A DNA stretch of 44,454 bases from Firmicutes bacterium UBA4996 (GTDB lineage: Bacteria; Bacillota; Limnochordia; Darwinibacteriales; Darwinibacteriaceae), in assembly GCA_002396805.1 (NCBI GenBank), contig DGYW01000065.1, positions 55,700 through 100,153 of the forward strand, written 5' to 3'. The notes under the pieces were generated by a model that had not been told where the DNA came from, did no database searches, and saw only the letters and a list, made by a program, of their open reading frames with translations. Positions 1 to 8,805 of the stretch are shown here, one piece after another (positions within the stretch are counted from its first letter, which is position 1; the number at the start of each line of letters is the position of its first letter). The position numbers and the translations under genes were made by a program.

Positions 1-398
1 ACTCTGAAATGGTCAGAATCAGGAATCTCCATTTCCGGAACTGCTTCCGCCTCAGGTATCCAGAGCTGCTCCTGGGTCACTTGCGAGATTGCTATGGCTG
101 TTTCTGTCTCCTGTTCGCCAATCACCTCTACCTGTACTGATAACCTCATATTCAGCAAGGCAACAGGAAGTTGCTCAATTGAGACATTATTTCCTTTGAG
201 CTTGTCTTTTTCCACTGCTAATTTACTAGCTTCTTCGAGCCCGAAGTGGGGGTCAACTTCTCCCGCTAGTTCACCAAGATAGGCTGCCAAGATGGAGTTG
301 AACACCGCCTGTTTGCCCTCTACTTTACCTCGCTGAGCTGAGGCCAAGTCTAATTCCAGACTCTCGGTAGATGCCTTCGGGATCACAAATGGGATCAT
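1..398 (-). CDS. fliK: Flagellar hook-length control protein FliK, N-terminal part (cut by window edge)
   Basis: An open frame runs from an ATG at 396-398 to the left edge with no stop, giving about 132 residues that begin MIPFVIPKAS. A strong ribosome binding site, AAAGGAGGTG, lies just upstream of the ATG. The residues seen are hydrophilic and rich in Glu, Gln and Val, without a recognisable fold, which fits the poorly conserved N-terminal half of FliK; the conserved C-terminal hook-length domain would lie outside the window. The assignment rests mainly on position: in Bacillus fliK follows fliJ and ylxF in the same operon, as here. The gene starts 30 bp after the ylxF stop. It could instead be another poorly conserved flagellar protein. 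Confidence 0.6.
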   Translation of the reverse strand, partial: MIPFVIPKASTESLELDLASAQRGKVEGKQAVFNSILAAYLGELAGEVDPHFGLEEASKLAVEKDKLKGNNVSIEQLPVALLNMRLSVQVEVIGEQETETAIAISQVTQEQLWIPEAEAVPEMEIPDSDHFR

Positions 399-428
399 CG
401 CTTCACCTCCTTTCACCATGTATTCCAT

Positions 429-980
429 CTATTTGCTGGCCTGCCCTAATTCTTTGCTCAAGGCTACCGCCAGATTAGTGGGCAACTTTGTGAGGATATT
501 CGCTACATCATGCATATCCATGAACAACAAAATTTCTAAGATCAAGGGTTGATCGAGTTTTTCTAGGATACGTGCACTTTCGTCAGGGGTCATCTCAGTA
601 TAGATCTCCGCTAGTTTTTGAACATTATGGCGTTGAGCCCGTTCTCCCTCTAAAACAGCCAGTTGCTTCTGGAATTCGCTTTCCCGTTTATCTAGCTCCT
701 GGGACTTTTGTTCTAACTGCTGAGCTCTTTTCTCTAGTTCAGCCTCTCTTTGCTGAAGTTCGGTAGAGTATGATTGTAACTCTTCCTCTTGAGCTGCGAT
801 CCAGGCTTCCCCGTCCAACCCATGGGAATAAGTCTCTAGATGAGGTTGCAACCAAGCAATTTTCAGGCCCACCTGCCAAAAAAGTGCGGGTCCATCAATT
901 ACTCCTGTAGCCACAAAAATTCCAAAAGCCACAAGAATCGACAAAATTAAGAGCATGGTCACCAAAACCCATCTGCCCAC
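429..980 (-). CDS. ylxF: YlxF/MotE-like flagellar operon membrane protein
   Basis: A 183-residue protein with one N-terminal membrane segment (about residues 4-27), a long Glu/Gln-rich coiled coil (about 58-130) and a C-terminal helical module (about 131-183) with the pattern MTPDESARILEKL followed by ILLFMDMHDVANIL, typical of MgtE-N/MotE-type domains. In Bacillus ylxF sits between fliJ and fliK, exactly as here; related MotE proteins act as chaperones for the flagellar stator. The start is GTG, with GGGAGG seven bases upstream. It lies 12 bp after fliJ in the same operon. Exact role in this organism is inferred from family and position. Confidence 0.75.
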   Translation of the reverse strand: MGRWVLVTMLLILSILVAFGIFVATGVIDGPALFWQVGLKIAWLQPHLETYSHGLDGEAWIAAQEEELQSYSTELQQREAELEKRAQQLEQKSQELDKRESEFQKQLAVLEGERAQRHNVQKLAEIYTEMTPDESARILEKLDQPLILEILLFMDMHDVANILTKLPTNLAVALSKELGQASK

Positions 981-992
981 GACTGTTCCTCC

Positions 993-1415
993 CTAATCTC
1001 GAAGATGTGATCGCATATCATCCAGAAGTTTCTGCTCTTTTCTGAGCTCTTCCTTGACGAACTCTTCATATTTATTATCCCGTAAGGTGGAGACCTTCTG
1101 GGCTTCTTGTCGAGCTTTTAGCCATGCTTCTTTAGCTTTATGAGCCAATGCTTCTTGCTCTTGAATCACCACAGTCTGTTTAGAGATTCTTTGGTCTAAG
1201 ACGGCTAAATAGCTATACATTGCCTGACGTAAGCCAAGATCTACCTGTTCGTAACCGAACGTCCTTACTTCTTCTTTCTTTATTTCTAAGACTTCCAGCT
1301 TTACTCTTTCTTCATGGGCTAAGCGCTCCTGAATGGCCCATTCCTGTTTAGCCTGTTCTTCCAAAATTTCATATACATGAAGCACTTTTTCCAAACGAAA
1401 CTTAAAAGCTGACAT
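993..1415 (-). CDS. fliJ: Flagellar export protein FliJ
   Basis: A 140-residue, almost entirely helical protein that begins MSAFKFRLEKVLHVYEILEE, the typical FliJ opening, followed by an antiparallel coiled coil rich in Glu, Gln and Lys. FliJ is a soluble part of the flagellar type III export apparatus; it inserts like a rotor stalk into the FliI ATPase ring and helps couple export to the proton motive force. Length matches the family (about 145). It follows fliI by 11 bp, with an AGGAGA ribosome binding site before the ATG. Confidence 0.88.
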   Translation of the reverse strand: MSAFKFRLEKVLHVYEILEEQAKQEWAIQERLAHEERVKLEVLEIKKEEVRTFGYEQVDLGLRQAMYSYLAVLDQRISKQTVVIQEQEALAHKAKEAWLKARQEAQKVSTLRDNKYEEFVKEELRKEQKLLDDMRSHLRD

Positions 1416-1426
1416 GGAACTCTCTC

Positions 1427-2764
1427 CTAGCTTTCAGTGCCTAAGATTTGTTCTAGGTGGCGAACAGTCTCTGTCCAGCTCGAGGTTTCATTAACCCCTT
1501 GTTGTAGGAACTTGGTGATCTTTGGATACAGGCTAATGGCCCTATCAATTTGTGGATTCGAGCCCGAAGCATAAGCCCCAATGTTGATTAGATCTTCGGC
1601 GTCTCGATAAGTCGCTAAGGCCGCCCGTAACTCCCCAGCTAAGGTTCTGTGTTCCTCGGCGGTGATCTCCACCATCAGCCTACTAACACTGGCTAAGACA
1701 TCAATGGCTGGGTAGTGGTTTTTCTCCGCCAGGCCACGATCTAGCACAATGTGTCCATCTAGAATTCCCCGCACGGTGTCTGTGATGGGTTCATTCATGT
1801 CATCACCTTCCACCAAAACGGTATAAAAGCCAGTAATAGTGCCTACCTTGCCTGGTCCAGTTCGCTCTAGAAGGCGAGGTAACAAGGCAAACACCGATGG
1901 GGTGTAACCACGAGTGGCCGGTGGTTCACCAATGGCTAGTCCAACTTCTCGTTGGGCCATGGCTAACCTTGTTACGGAGTCCATCACAAAGAGGACATCT
2001 AAACCTTGATCTCGGAAGAATTCGGCAATGGTTGTTGCCACCATTGCTCCTTTGATTCTCACAAGAGCGGGCTGATCTGAAGTGGCAACCACCACCACAG
2101 AGCGTTCTAGTCCTTCGGGACCAAGATCCCTTTCCAAGAATTCCCGTACCTCACGACCACGTTCGCCAATTAAGGCAATTACATTCACGTCGGCTTCGGT
2201 ATTTCTAGCCATCATTCCTAAAAGGGTGCTCTTACCTACACCACTACCAGCAAAAACCCCAATCCGTTGACCCTTACCACACGAAAGGAGTCCATCAATG
2301 GCCCGTACTCCTACCGATAAGGGATCCTTAATGCGCTGCCTCTCTAGAGGTGTGGGCACACGCCCAAGGATCGACTGGTGTTTGGTAGCGTGAATTATTC
2401 CTTTATCATCCATGGGTTGCCCTAGACCATTTAGGACTCGCCCCAAAAGTCGCGGTCCAACGGGAATAATCAGTGGAGAACCAGTGGCAGTAACCAGACT
2501 GCCGGGTCCTACCCCGGTTAACTCAGCAAGGGGCATTAAGAGTACTCGTTGATCCCTAAACCCTACTACTTCCGCAGGAACGGCAGGACCACTCCGTGGT
2601 TTGATCAGGCAGAGGTCGCCAATGTTGGTAATTGGGCCCACAGATTCAATGGTTAGTCCAACAATCTGTACCACCCGACCACTATGGATCGTGTCATCAA
2701 AATCCCTCAGATAATTGGCATAGTGTTTAACCCGTGGAGATAAGTCACTAATAGTTTTCATCAT
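1427..2764 (-). CDS. fliI: Flagellum-specific export ATPase FliI
   Basis: A 445-residue F1-beta-like ATPase that powers and gates export of flagellar rod, hook and filament subunits. The Walker A loop, FAGSGVGKST, is at about residues 171-180, and Walker B, VLFVMDSVTR, follows. The N-terminal beta-barrel and C-terminal helical domain are complete, and the C-terminal DAEDLINIGAYASGSN stretch is typical of FliI/YscN rather than AtpD. The first 17 bp overlap the end of fliH. Two ATG codons are in tandem at the start (MMKT); either could be used. Confidence 0.96.
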   Translation of the reverse strand: MMKTISDLSPRVKHYANYLRDFDDTIHSGRVVQIVGLTIESVGPITNIGDLCLIKPRSGPAVPAEVVGFRDQRVLLMPLAELTGVGPGSLVTATGSPLIIPVGPRLLGRVLNGLGQPMDDKGIIHATKHQSILGRVPTPLERQRIKDPLSVGVRAIDGLLSCGKGQRIGVFAGSGVGKSTLLGMMARNTEADVNVIALIGERGREVREFLERDLGPEGLERSVVVVATSDQPALVRIKGAMVATTIAEFFRDQGLDVLFVMDSVTRLAMAQREVGLAIGEPPATRGYTPSVFALLPRLLERTGPGKVGTITGFYTVLVEGDDMNEPITDTVRGILDGHIVLDRGLAEKNHYPAIDVLASVSRLMVEITAEEHRTLAGELRAALATYRDAEDLINIGAYASGSNPQIDRAISLYPKITKFLQQGVNETSSWTETVRHLEQILGTES

Positions 2765-3494
2765 AAAGCACTTCCATTAGATGTCTGGCAATTTTTCCTA
2801 AGCGCTCTTCTAGGCGAGCGTCGATTAACCCGTTTTCCGATTCGATTAGGCAGCCCCCTTGATTAATGGAAGTGTCACTCTCGAATTGCAGCTTAGCCCG
2901 GACTTTTAGGCGCAGACTCTCTTCTTCCTCTTTGATTAAGGCATAATCCACTGGGTTTAGCCTTATCACAATCTCCTGCACTTGTCCTAACGCATGCAAC
3001 GAATCACTAATGATGGGAGTAAGCCAAGAGATGTCATTAGAAACATTCTTCTTCACTATTTTATCGGCAAGAAGCAGGCTAAACTTTAAAAAGTCATCCT
3101 CTAGTGCCTGAAGCGAGCTGGCCCGAACTTGGGCCGCTTCTTCGACGGTATCTTCTAAAAGGGTAACCAAATCCGCTGCTTGTCGCAGGGCCTCTTCCCG
3201 CCCTGCAGCCAGGCCCTCTTGATAACCTGCTTCGAAACCAGCCTCTTTAGCCTGGAGACGAAACATCTCCACATCTTCTTCGGCCTGGGCTAAAAGGCTC
3301 TCTGCCTGGGATTGCGCCTGAGTCACAAGCTCATCTGCCTTACGTCTTGCATCCTCAATAAGATTGGCACTATCCAAAACAGTGCCTCCTGTGCTTGCAG
3401 GGCGATCGTCGCTTTGAGAAGGAGCGGGGATCACCGTTTGGGATTCATTAGGTATCAAGACCTTAAGGTCGGCGGCCTTAATAATTCTAGACAA
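2748..3494 (-). CDS. fliH: Flagellar assembly protein FliH
   Basis: A 248-residue protein that holds the FliI ATPase at the export gate as a FliH2-FliI complex. Residues about 45-110 form an Ala/Glu/Gln-rich coiled coil with the FEAGYQEGLAAGREEAL pattern common in FliH and YscL. The C-terminal third has the FliH/V-ATPase-E-like fold (SDTSINQGGCLIESENGLID, matching the family motif for a beta strand and turn). The start is TTG at 3492-3494 and overlaps the fliG stop by 8 bp; an AGGATGAGG stretch upstream can serve as ribosome binding site. Confidence 0.88.
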   Translation of the reverse strand: MSRIIKAADLKVLIPNESQTVIPAPSQSDDRPASTGGTVLDSANLIEDARRKADELVTQAQSQAESLLAQAEEDVEMFRLQAKEAGFEAGYQEGLAAGREEALRQAADLVTLLEDTVEEAAQVRASSLQALEDDFLKFSLLLADKIVKKNVSNDISWLTPIISDSLHALGQVQEIVIRLNPVDYALIKEEEESLRLKVRAKLQFESDTSINQGGCLIESENGLIDARLEERLGKIARHLMEVLYDENY

Positions 3495-4494
3495 TCACCT
3501 CATCCTCCCCTCCCCGGGCAATGACTATTTCGCCCGTGTCTTCTAGGCGACGGATGACAGCCACGATCTTCTGCTGAGTCTCTTCAATATCTCGCAAACG
3601 AACCGGTCCCATATAATCCATATCCTCTTTCAGCATCTCAGACGCCCGCTTAGACATGTTCTTGTAAATTCTAGAAGCAACTTCTTCGCTTGCGGTTTTC
3701 AAAGCCATGGCTAAATCCTTAGAATCAACTTCACGTAGCACCTTTTGGATGGAACGATCATCGAGGGTAATGATATCCTCGAAGACAAACATTCGCTTGC
3801 GAATCTCTTCGGCTAATTCTGGTTCCTCTTCTTCTAGAGAGTCGATAATGGTTTTTTCAGTAGTCCGATCAACCATGTTCAAAATATCTACGGCCGCATC
3901 AATGCCACCTGCAGAGGTATAGTCATCCACTGCAAAGGCGGAAAGTCGCTTCTCCAAGGTGCTTTCAATCTCATATAATACCTCAGGTGTGGTACGATCT
4001 AACTTCGCCAAACGCTTGGCCACATCCACCTGTAATTCTGGGGCTAATGATGACAAAATCAAGCCGGCCTGCTCCGGATGGAGGTAGGCAAGAATTAAGG
4101 CGATGGTTTGGGGATGCTCGTTTTGGATAAAATTCAATAATTGACCAGGATCTGTCTTACGAGCAAAATCGAAGGGGCGCACTTGCAAAGAGGCTGTTAA
4201 ACGATTTATGATGTCCTCTGCCTTACTAGGACCTAAGGCCTTTTCTAACAGTTCTCGAGCGTAGTCAATACCACCATGTTCCAAATATTCTCGGGCCATA
4301 AGCAAATCATGAAATTCTTCCAGGACACTGTCCCTTACATCCGGTTGAATCTTACGCAAACCGGCAATCTCTAAAGTGAGGTCCTCTATCTCTTCTTCCC
4401 TAAGATGTTTAAACACTTGGGCAGAAAGCTCGGGACCCAAACTCACTAATAAAATGGCGGCTTTTTGTTTTCCACTCATTTTCTGGGATCTCAT
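3487..4494 (-). CDS. fliG: Flagellar motor switch protein FliG
   Basis: A 335-residue rotor protein of the C ring that binds FliF at its N terminus and contacts the stator with its C-terminal charged helix. The middle-domain signature EHPQTIALILAYL is at about 126-138, and the C-terminal torque region carries FVFEDIITLDDRSIQKVLRE with the expected alternating charged residues. Length is normal. The ATG at 4494 has GGGGGAG upstream; a second ATG five codons later lacks one. fliG starts 11 bp after fliF ends. Confidence 0.97.
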   Translation of the reverse strand: MRSQKMSGKQKAAILLVSLGPELSAQVFKHLREEEIEDLTLEIAGLRKIQPDVRDSVLEEFHDLLMAREYLEHGGIDYARELLEKALGPSKAEDIINRLTASLQVRPFDFARKTDPGQLLNFIQNEHPQTIALILAYLHPEQAGLILSSLAPELQVDVAKRLAKLDRTTPEVLYEIESTLEKRLSAFAVDDYTSAGGIDAAVDILNMVDRTTEKTIIDSLEEEEPELAEEIRKRMFVFEDIITLDDRSIQKVLREVDSKDLAMALKTASEEVASRIYKNMSKRASEMLKEDMDYMGPVRLRDIEETQQKIVAVIRRLEDTGEIVIARGGEDEVIV

Positions 4495-4505
4495 CTACAC
4501 TCCCC

Positions 4506-6032
4506 CTACTCATCTGCCAACCAGGTTTTCATTAATAGTGCCAATTCTTCAGGTTTCTCTTTAGCCAACTTCTGAATGTTCTTGCGAATGCCCGCAAGCT
4601 CCATTTCTTCTGGAGTGAGTTCTCTCGTAGGTAGCTCATCCTCATCACCCACAAGGATATCGAGACCTGCTGCCAAGGGTATCTCTTCTTGCTGAGTGGA
4701 CCGCCTTCTTAAGACGATAAAGACGAACAATAAGACAAGCAAGAGAATCGCTAGAGCCAAAACCCAATAAAGCGGAACCCCTACAGCAGCATCAGGTATG
4801 AAGGTTTCAGTTAAGAAAGGACTGGTCTCAAAGGGAACGCTAGCCACATAAATACTATCGCCCCGTTCTAATTTTAAACCAGTTGCCCGCCCTACAGATT
4901 CCTCTACTGCATCCAATTGGGCTGTAGTAAGGTCGCCATTGATCCACACGGAGACACTGAGATTGGTCACTTGTCCGGGTAAGCTCAATAAGCGGGTTTC
5001 GGTACGATTCAGCTCATAATTGGTCGTACCTTCAGACCGTTGCCATTCTGTAGTACCTGTCCCTTGGTCTCCAAACACATAACCAGGAACGTTGGCATCA
5101 ACACCTGGCACGCCACCGGCGTCAGTTGATGTACCACGATAAGTTTCTTCATAACTTTGGGTGCTACGTACTAACCCTTCTCCCCGATTAATAGGGGTAA
5201 ACACCTCGCTATACTCTTCCAACTGAGCAAAGTCTAGGTTGGCGTTGACTCTGGCCACCACATTCCCAAAACCATAGATACGTTCTAACATGGCCACAAT
5301 GCTGGTTTCCAGTTGTTGCTCATACAACCACTGCATCTCAAAACGATCCGCCACATTCTGACTGCCAAATTCTGCGAAGCTAGGTGAGTTTAACACGGTC
5401 CCCCTAGTATCAACAATGGTCACATTTTCTGGCGATAGACCTTCTACGCTGGTTGAAACCAGATTAGCTATAGCCCTAACCTGGCCCTTAGTTAGCTGTG
5501 CTCCAGGTTTGAGCTGCAATAAGACAGAAGCGGTCGCAGCTTGGCTTTCTTGGATGAACAAAGAACGTTTCGGTAAAACAATATGAATGCGAGCATCGGC
5601 AATTTCATTGATTTGCCTAATAGTACGGGTTAACTCGCCTTGTAAAGCCCATTGAAAACGAAGTTGACGGTCCGCTTCAGTCTCTCCTAAGCGAGTGGTG
5701 TTAAAAATTTCAAAGCCCACTACTCCCCCTGTGGGCATACCTGCAGTAGCCAGAGCAATTCGCGTTTCAAAGACTTGATCGTGGGGAACTAAGATGGCAG
5801 AACCGTTCTCAGCCAGGCGATAGGGGGTGCCCCGTTCCTGCAGAGCGCTTACTACTGCGCCAGCGTCTTCTGGACCTAGTCCCGAAAAAAGAACTTGATA
5901 ATCAGTTCGAGAAAACATAGCCAAAAGAACCAATGACATAAAAACACCCAGGACAAATATGCCCACCCCTATTTGCATCGGGCGCGACAATCTCCCCCAG
6001 GTCCCCTTAATTGACTCCAGAATACTATTCAC
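4506..6032 (-). CDS. fliF: Flagellar MS-ring protein FliF
   Basis: The MS-ring protein, which forms the membrane base of the flagellar motor around the export gate. It has an N-terminal membrane segment (about residues 22-41), two ring-building YscJ/FliF domains with the VLFSGLGPEDAGAVV and PKRSLFIQESQAATASVLL patterns, a variable linker, a second membrane segment at about 419-441 and a short cytoplasmic tail ending in ALLMKTWL that binds FliG. I chose the GTG at 6030-6032 because AGGTGG lies eight bases upstream; an in-frame GTG at 6042-6044 adds four residues but has no clear ribosome binding site. About 508 residues, slightly short for the family. Confidence 0.95.
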   Translation of the reverse strand: MNSILESIKGTWGRLSRPMQIGVGIFVLGVFMSLVLLAMFSRTDYQVLFSGLGPEDAGAVVSALQERGTPYRLAENGSAILVPHDQVFETRIALATAGMPTGGVVGFEIFNTTRLGETEADRQLRFQWALQGELTRTIRQINEIADARIHIVLPKRSLFIQESQAATASVLLQLKPGAQLTKGQVRAIANLVSTSVEGLSPENVTIVDTRGTVLNSPSFAEFGSQNVADRFEMQWLYEQQLETSIVAMLERIYGFGNVVARVNANLDFAQLEEYSEVFTPINRGEGLVRSTQSYEETYRGTSTDAGGVPGVDANVPGYVFGDQGTGTTEWQRSEGTTNYELNRTETRLLSLPGQVTNLSVSVWINGDLTTAQLDAVEESVGRATGLKLERGDSIYVASVPFETSPFLTETFIPDAAVGVPLYWVLALAILLLVLLFVFIVLRRRSTQQEEIPLAAGLDILVGDEDELPTRELTPEEMELAGIRKNIQKLAKEKPEELALLMKTWLADE

Positions 6033-6048
6033 TGTTTCACCCACCTAG

Positions 6049-6336
6049 CTAAACTTGCATCCGCATTATTTCCTGATACGATTCTAAGAGCTTTGTTCTA
6101 ATGGCCATGGTTAGCTGTAAGGCCAGATTAGCTTTTTCGGCGATGATCATGGCATCGTGAAATTCAATATCTCCCGTAATCAGACGCTCAAAAGCTATAT
6201 CGCTCTCTTGCTGCAGTGTGTTTACTTCTTGCAATGCATCCTTTAAATAGCTTTGGAAATTTTGTTCGGGCTGAACAGATTGTCCCAGCCGTCTAGAAGG
6301 CAAACTTGTCGGCAAAGAGTTGAATTGAACCTTCAA
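6049..6336 (-). CDS. fliE: Flagellar hook-basal body complex protein FliE
   Basis: A 95-residue protein with the FliE pattern: FQSYLKDALQEVNTLQQESD, then the ITGD turn, a helix with FHDAMIIAEKANLALQLTM and the closing helix ending in EIMRMQV. FliE joins the MS ring to the proximal rod. There is no in-frame ATG near the N terminus: the start is TTG at 6334-6336, seven bases after GAGGAG. The gap to fliF is very short (4 bp to its upstream GTG), so the two are probably translationally coupled. Confidence 0.93.
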   Translation of the reverse strand: MKVQFNSLPTSLPSRRLGQSVQPEQNFQSYLKDALQEVNTLQQESDIAFERLITGDIEFHDAMIIAEKANLALQLTMAIRTKLLESYQEIMRMQV

Positions 6337-6364
6337 TTTACTGCTCCTCTCTAGCTTGTCTTAT

Positions 6365-6802
6365 CTAACGACCAATTTCCAAAGCCCTTTGCGCCATGGA
6401 CTTAGCGGAGTTGACCGCAGCGATATTAGCCTCGTACGCCCGGGTGGCCGTAATTAAATCAACCATTTCTTTCACAACATGAACATTGGGCTTGGCCACG
6501 TAACCATCTGCATCTGCATCTGGGTGTTGGGGATCATATACCATGCGGGGTGGTGAAGGATCACTGATCACCCCAACTACTTGCACGCCTTGACCTTGTG
6601 AACCGCGTTGCAAAGGACTCCTGGCACCGTGCATACTCTGGTCTAAGATGGGAGCGAATACAGGGACTTGCCTACGATACGGTCCCCCATCGCTGGAACG
6701 GGTTGTTTCAGCGTTAGCAATATTATTGGCAATAGTGTCCTGCCTCAGGCGCTCCGCGGTTAAACCCGAAGCAGCAATATGTAAGATTTTGAAGACACTC
6801 AT
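6365..6802 (-). CDS. flgC: Flagellar basal-body rod protein FlgC
   Basis: A 145-residue proximal rod protein. The N-terminal ASGLTAERLRQDTIANNIAN motif is the classic flagellar rod/hook signature, and the C-terminal helix (MVDLITATRAYEANIAAVNS) is the matching coiled-coil partner. The DPQHPDADADGYVAKPNV segment is typical of FlgC rather than FlgB, FlgF or FlgG. AGGTAGG precedes the ATG. It follows flgB by 3 bp in the operon. Confidence 0.96.
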   Translation of the reverse strand: MSVFKILHIAASGLTAERLRQDTIANNIANAETTRSSDGGPYRRQVPVFAPILDQSMHGARSPLQRGSQGQGVQVVGVISDPSPPRMVYDPQHPDADADGYVAKPNVHVVKEMVDLITATRAYEANIAAVNSAKSMAQRALEIGR

Positions 6803-6805
6803 AAC

Positions 6806-7201
6806 CTACCTTCTCCCTTCTCCAATCACGGATCTGATTTGGCCCAGTTTTCGGCTCACAGCATCAATTAGAGACTCGTAATAGAGCTGATTTTCTAGCA
6901 ATAATACCCTTTCACGATCCGGATCTACATTGTTACCGTCGTTGCGCATCGTGGTACTGCGATCTTCTACCACAGAAAACGGTGAATTTTCCACAGCTCT
7001 GCCAGGCATATGCCGCGCATTAGTCCGCGTCAACCCAGCGACACTAGCCCTCTGAAGTTGTCTGGGAAAAACATCAAGAGATTGGACATCGGAACGTTTA
7101 AAGCCCGGTGTATTAACATTAGCCAAATTATTACTGAGTATGGTTTGACGTAAAGACGCCCGATCCAAACCCGTCCCCAGCTTGTTAACCGTTTTAAACA
7201 T
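6806..7201 (-). CDS. flgB: Flagellar basal-body rod protein FlgB
   Basis: The first gene of the visible flagellar operon, about 131 residues, coding for a proximal rod protein. The N-terminal rod signature LRQTILSNNLANVNTPGFKR is clear, and the C-terminal helix ESLIDAVSRKLGQIRSVIGE ends the protein, as in FlgB. Two GTG codons (7202-7207) lie in frame before the ATG; the ATG at 7199-7201 is preferred because GGAGG sits seven bases upstream. The next gene upstream is hslU, not codY as in Bacillus, with about 200 bp between them. Confidence 0.95.
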   Translation of the reverse strand: MFKTVNKLGTGLDRASLRQTILSNNLANVNTPGFKRSDVQSLDVFPRQLQRASVAGLTRTNARHMPGRAVENSPFSVVEDRSTTMRNDGNNVDPDRERVLLLENQLYYESLIDAVSRKLGQIRSVIGEGRR

Positions 7202-7292
7202 CACCACACCTCCTCCAATCCAAATCTTACCTTCAGAATATACTAATTTTCGCCAAAAACCCCCAAAGTCCTTCTTCGACCATATTCACAAC

Positions 7293-7325
7293 TAAAAGAA
7301 GGGAGAGGTAACAAAGACCCCTCCC
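7293..7325 (-). terminator. Likely intrinsic terminator after hslU
   Basis: On the minus strand GGGAGGGGT (7317-7325) pairs with ACCTCTCCC (7301-7309), nine pairs with one G-U, around a short loop and followed by TTCTTTT. It lies 73 bp after the hslU stop and about 90 bp before flgB, so it would separate the hslVU unit from the flagellar operon. Confidence 0.6.
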
Positions 7326-7398
7326 CCAGCCTCATACTATATTCTTGATATATATCCCAATTCCTCTTCGTAAACCCGCCATATCGAAAAAACTCGAA

Positions 7399-8790
7399 TT
7401 ATAGGATATAACGTGAGAGATCTTGATCTTGTGAGATCTGAGCCAGTTTCTTATGGACATAAGGTGCATCAATCACAACTCTAGAAGATAAGGCTACACC
7501 CTCATAACTCACATCTTCAAGTAAACGTTCCAAGATTGTGTGTAGCCTTCGGGCTCCAATGTTCTCCGTAGTCCTGTTTACTTGCTCAGCAATCTTGGCA
7601 ATCGCTAGGACTCCTTCCTCTGTAAAATCCAGTTCTACACCCTCGGTCTTCAACAAGGCGGCGTATTGCTTAGTTAGCGAGCTCTTTGGCTCTGTTAAGA
7701 TGCGAGCAAAGTCTTCAGCGCTTAAGCTCTCTAGATTAACTCGAATAGGAAAACGCCCCTGCAACTCTGGGATTAGATCAGCCGGTTTCGATACATGAAA
7801 GGCCCCAGCTGCAATAAAGAGAATATAATCGGTTCGCACCGGCCCCGCCTTAGTGAGCACTGTTGATCCTTCAATGATGGGCAAGATATCCCGTTGCACC
7901 CCTTCACGAGATATGTCTGGCCCACTATGATCACGACCAGCGATCTTGTCGATCTCATCAATAAACACGATACCCGACTCCTCCACCAGACGGACTGTCT
8001 CGGCCATAATAGCGTCCATATCCAGCAATTTGGTGGCCTCTTCCTGAAGCAAAATGCCCCTAGCGTCCCGCACGGTAACTCTACGTTTTTGGGTCTTCTT
8101 GGGTAAAAGGTCACCTAACATTTCCTTGAGATTGGCTCCCACATCATCAAAGCCCATCCCAGGCATCATATCCCATAAATTAGAGTGGGGTTTTTCCATT
8201 TCCACTTCAACTATCTCGTCTTCCAATTCTCCTAGACGAAGCAAATCTCTAGTTTGCTTACGCCTATCCTCTAGGTCAGGATCAACCGGCGACTCTTTCG
8301 TTTTTTGCTGTTGTGTAGAGGGGTTGTGGGCTAATCCCCAAAAAAGCTCCAGAGGATTCATGCTAGTACTCTGCACAGGGCTTGGGTCCAATAATTCTAC
8401 TAAGCGGTTTTCCACTTGCACTTGAGCACGTTGCTCAACTTCTTCCATCTTTTCGGCTTTAACCATGCGTAAAGCCACATCCACCAACTCACGGATGATG
8501 GAATCCACATCTCGGCCCACATATCCTACCTCAGTGAATTTAGTTGCTTCTACCTTGGCAAAGGGAGCATTGGCTAGACGTGCTAAACGCCTGGCGATTT
8601 CTGTTTTTCCCACACCAGTGGGACCAATCATCAAGATGTTCTTAGGAAGAATTTCTTCTCGCAATTCTTGTGGTAGCTGTCGTCTACGATACCGATTACG
8701 TAAAGCAATAGCCACCGCCCGTTTGGCCTCATCTTGACCTACGATATAACGATCCAATTCGGAGACGATTTCCGGTGGTGTTAGTTCCAC
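7399..8790 (-). CDS. hslU: ATP-dependent protease ATPase subunit HslU (ClpY)
   Basis: A 463-residue AAA+ unfoldase that forms a hexamer on HslV and feeds it unfolded substrates in the cytoplasm. Walker A, GPTGVGKT, is at 56-63; Walker B, IVFIDEIDKIAG, follows the I domain, which carries a Glu/Lys-rich insert of the usual size. The C-terminal tail ends DLSRYIL, the conserved motif that inserts into HslV pockets. The start is GTG at 8788-8790 behind AAGGGGGC, 15 bp after hslV. Confidence 0.97.
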   Translation of the reverse strand: MELTPPEIVSELDRYIVGQDEAKRAVAIALRNRYRRRQLPQELREEILPKNILMIGPTGVGKTEIARRLARLANAPFAKVEATKFTEVGYVGRDVDSIIRELVDVALRMVKAEKMEEVEQRAQVQVENRLVELLDPSPVQSTSMNPLELFWGLAHNPSTQQQKTKESPVDPDLEDRRKQTRDLLRLGELEDEIVEVEMEKPHSNLWDMMPGMGFDDVGANLKEMLGDLLPKKTQKRRVTVRDARGILLQEEATKLLDMDAIMAETVRLVEESGIVFIDEIDKIAGRDHSGPDISREGVQRDILPIIEGSTVLTKAGPVRTDYILFIAAGAFHVSKPADLIPELQGRFPIRVNLESLSAEDFARILTEPKSSLTKQYAALLKTEGVELDFTEEGVLAIAKIAEQVNRTTENIGARRLHTILERLLEDVSYEGVALSSRVVIDAPYVHKKLAQISQDQDLSRYIL

Positions 8791-8805
8791 AATTTAGCCC
8801 CCTTA

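Noticed and set aside
7208..7292. Promoter for the flagellar operon upstream of flgB
   Set aside because: A TATATT-like -10 exists but no matching -35 was found, so no promoter is listed.
7773..8425. Open frames on both strands inside hslU (7773-8114 minus, 8054-8425 plus)
   Set aside because: They lie wholly within the well-conserved hslU coding sequence and their products look like frame shadows.
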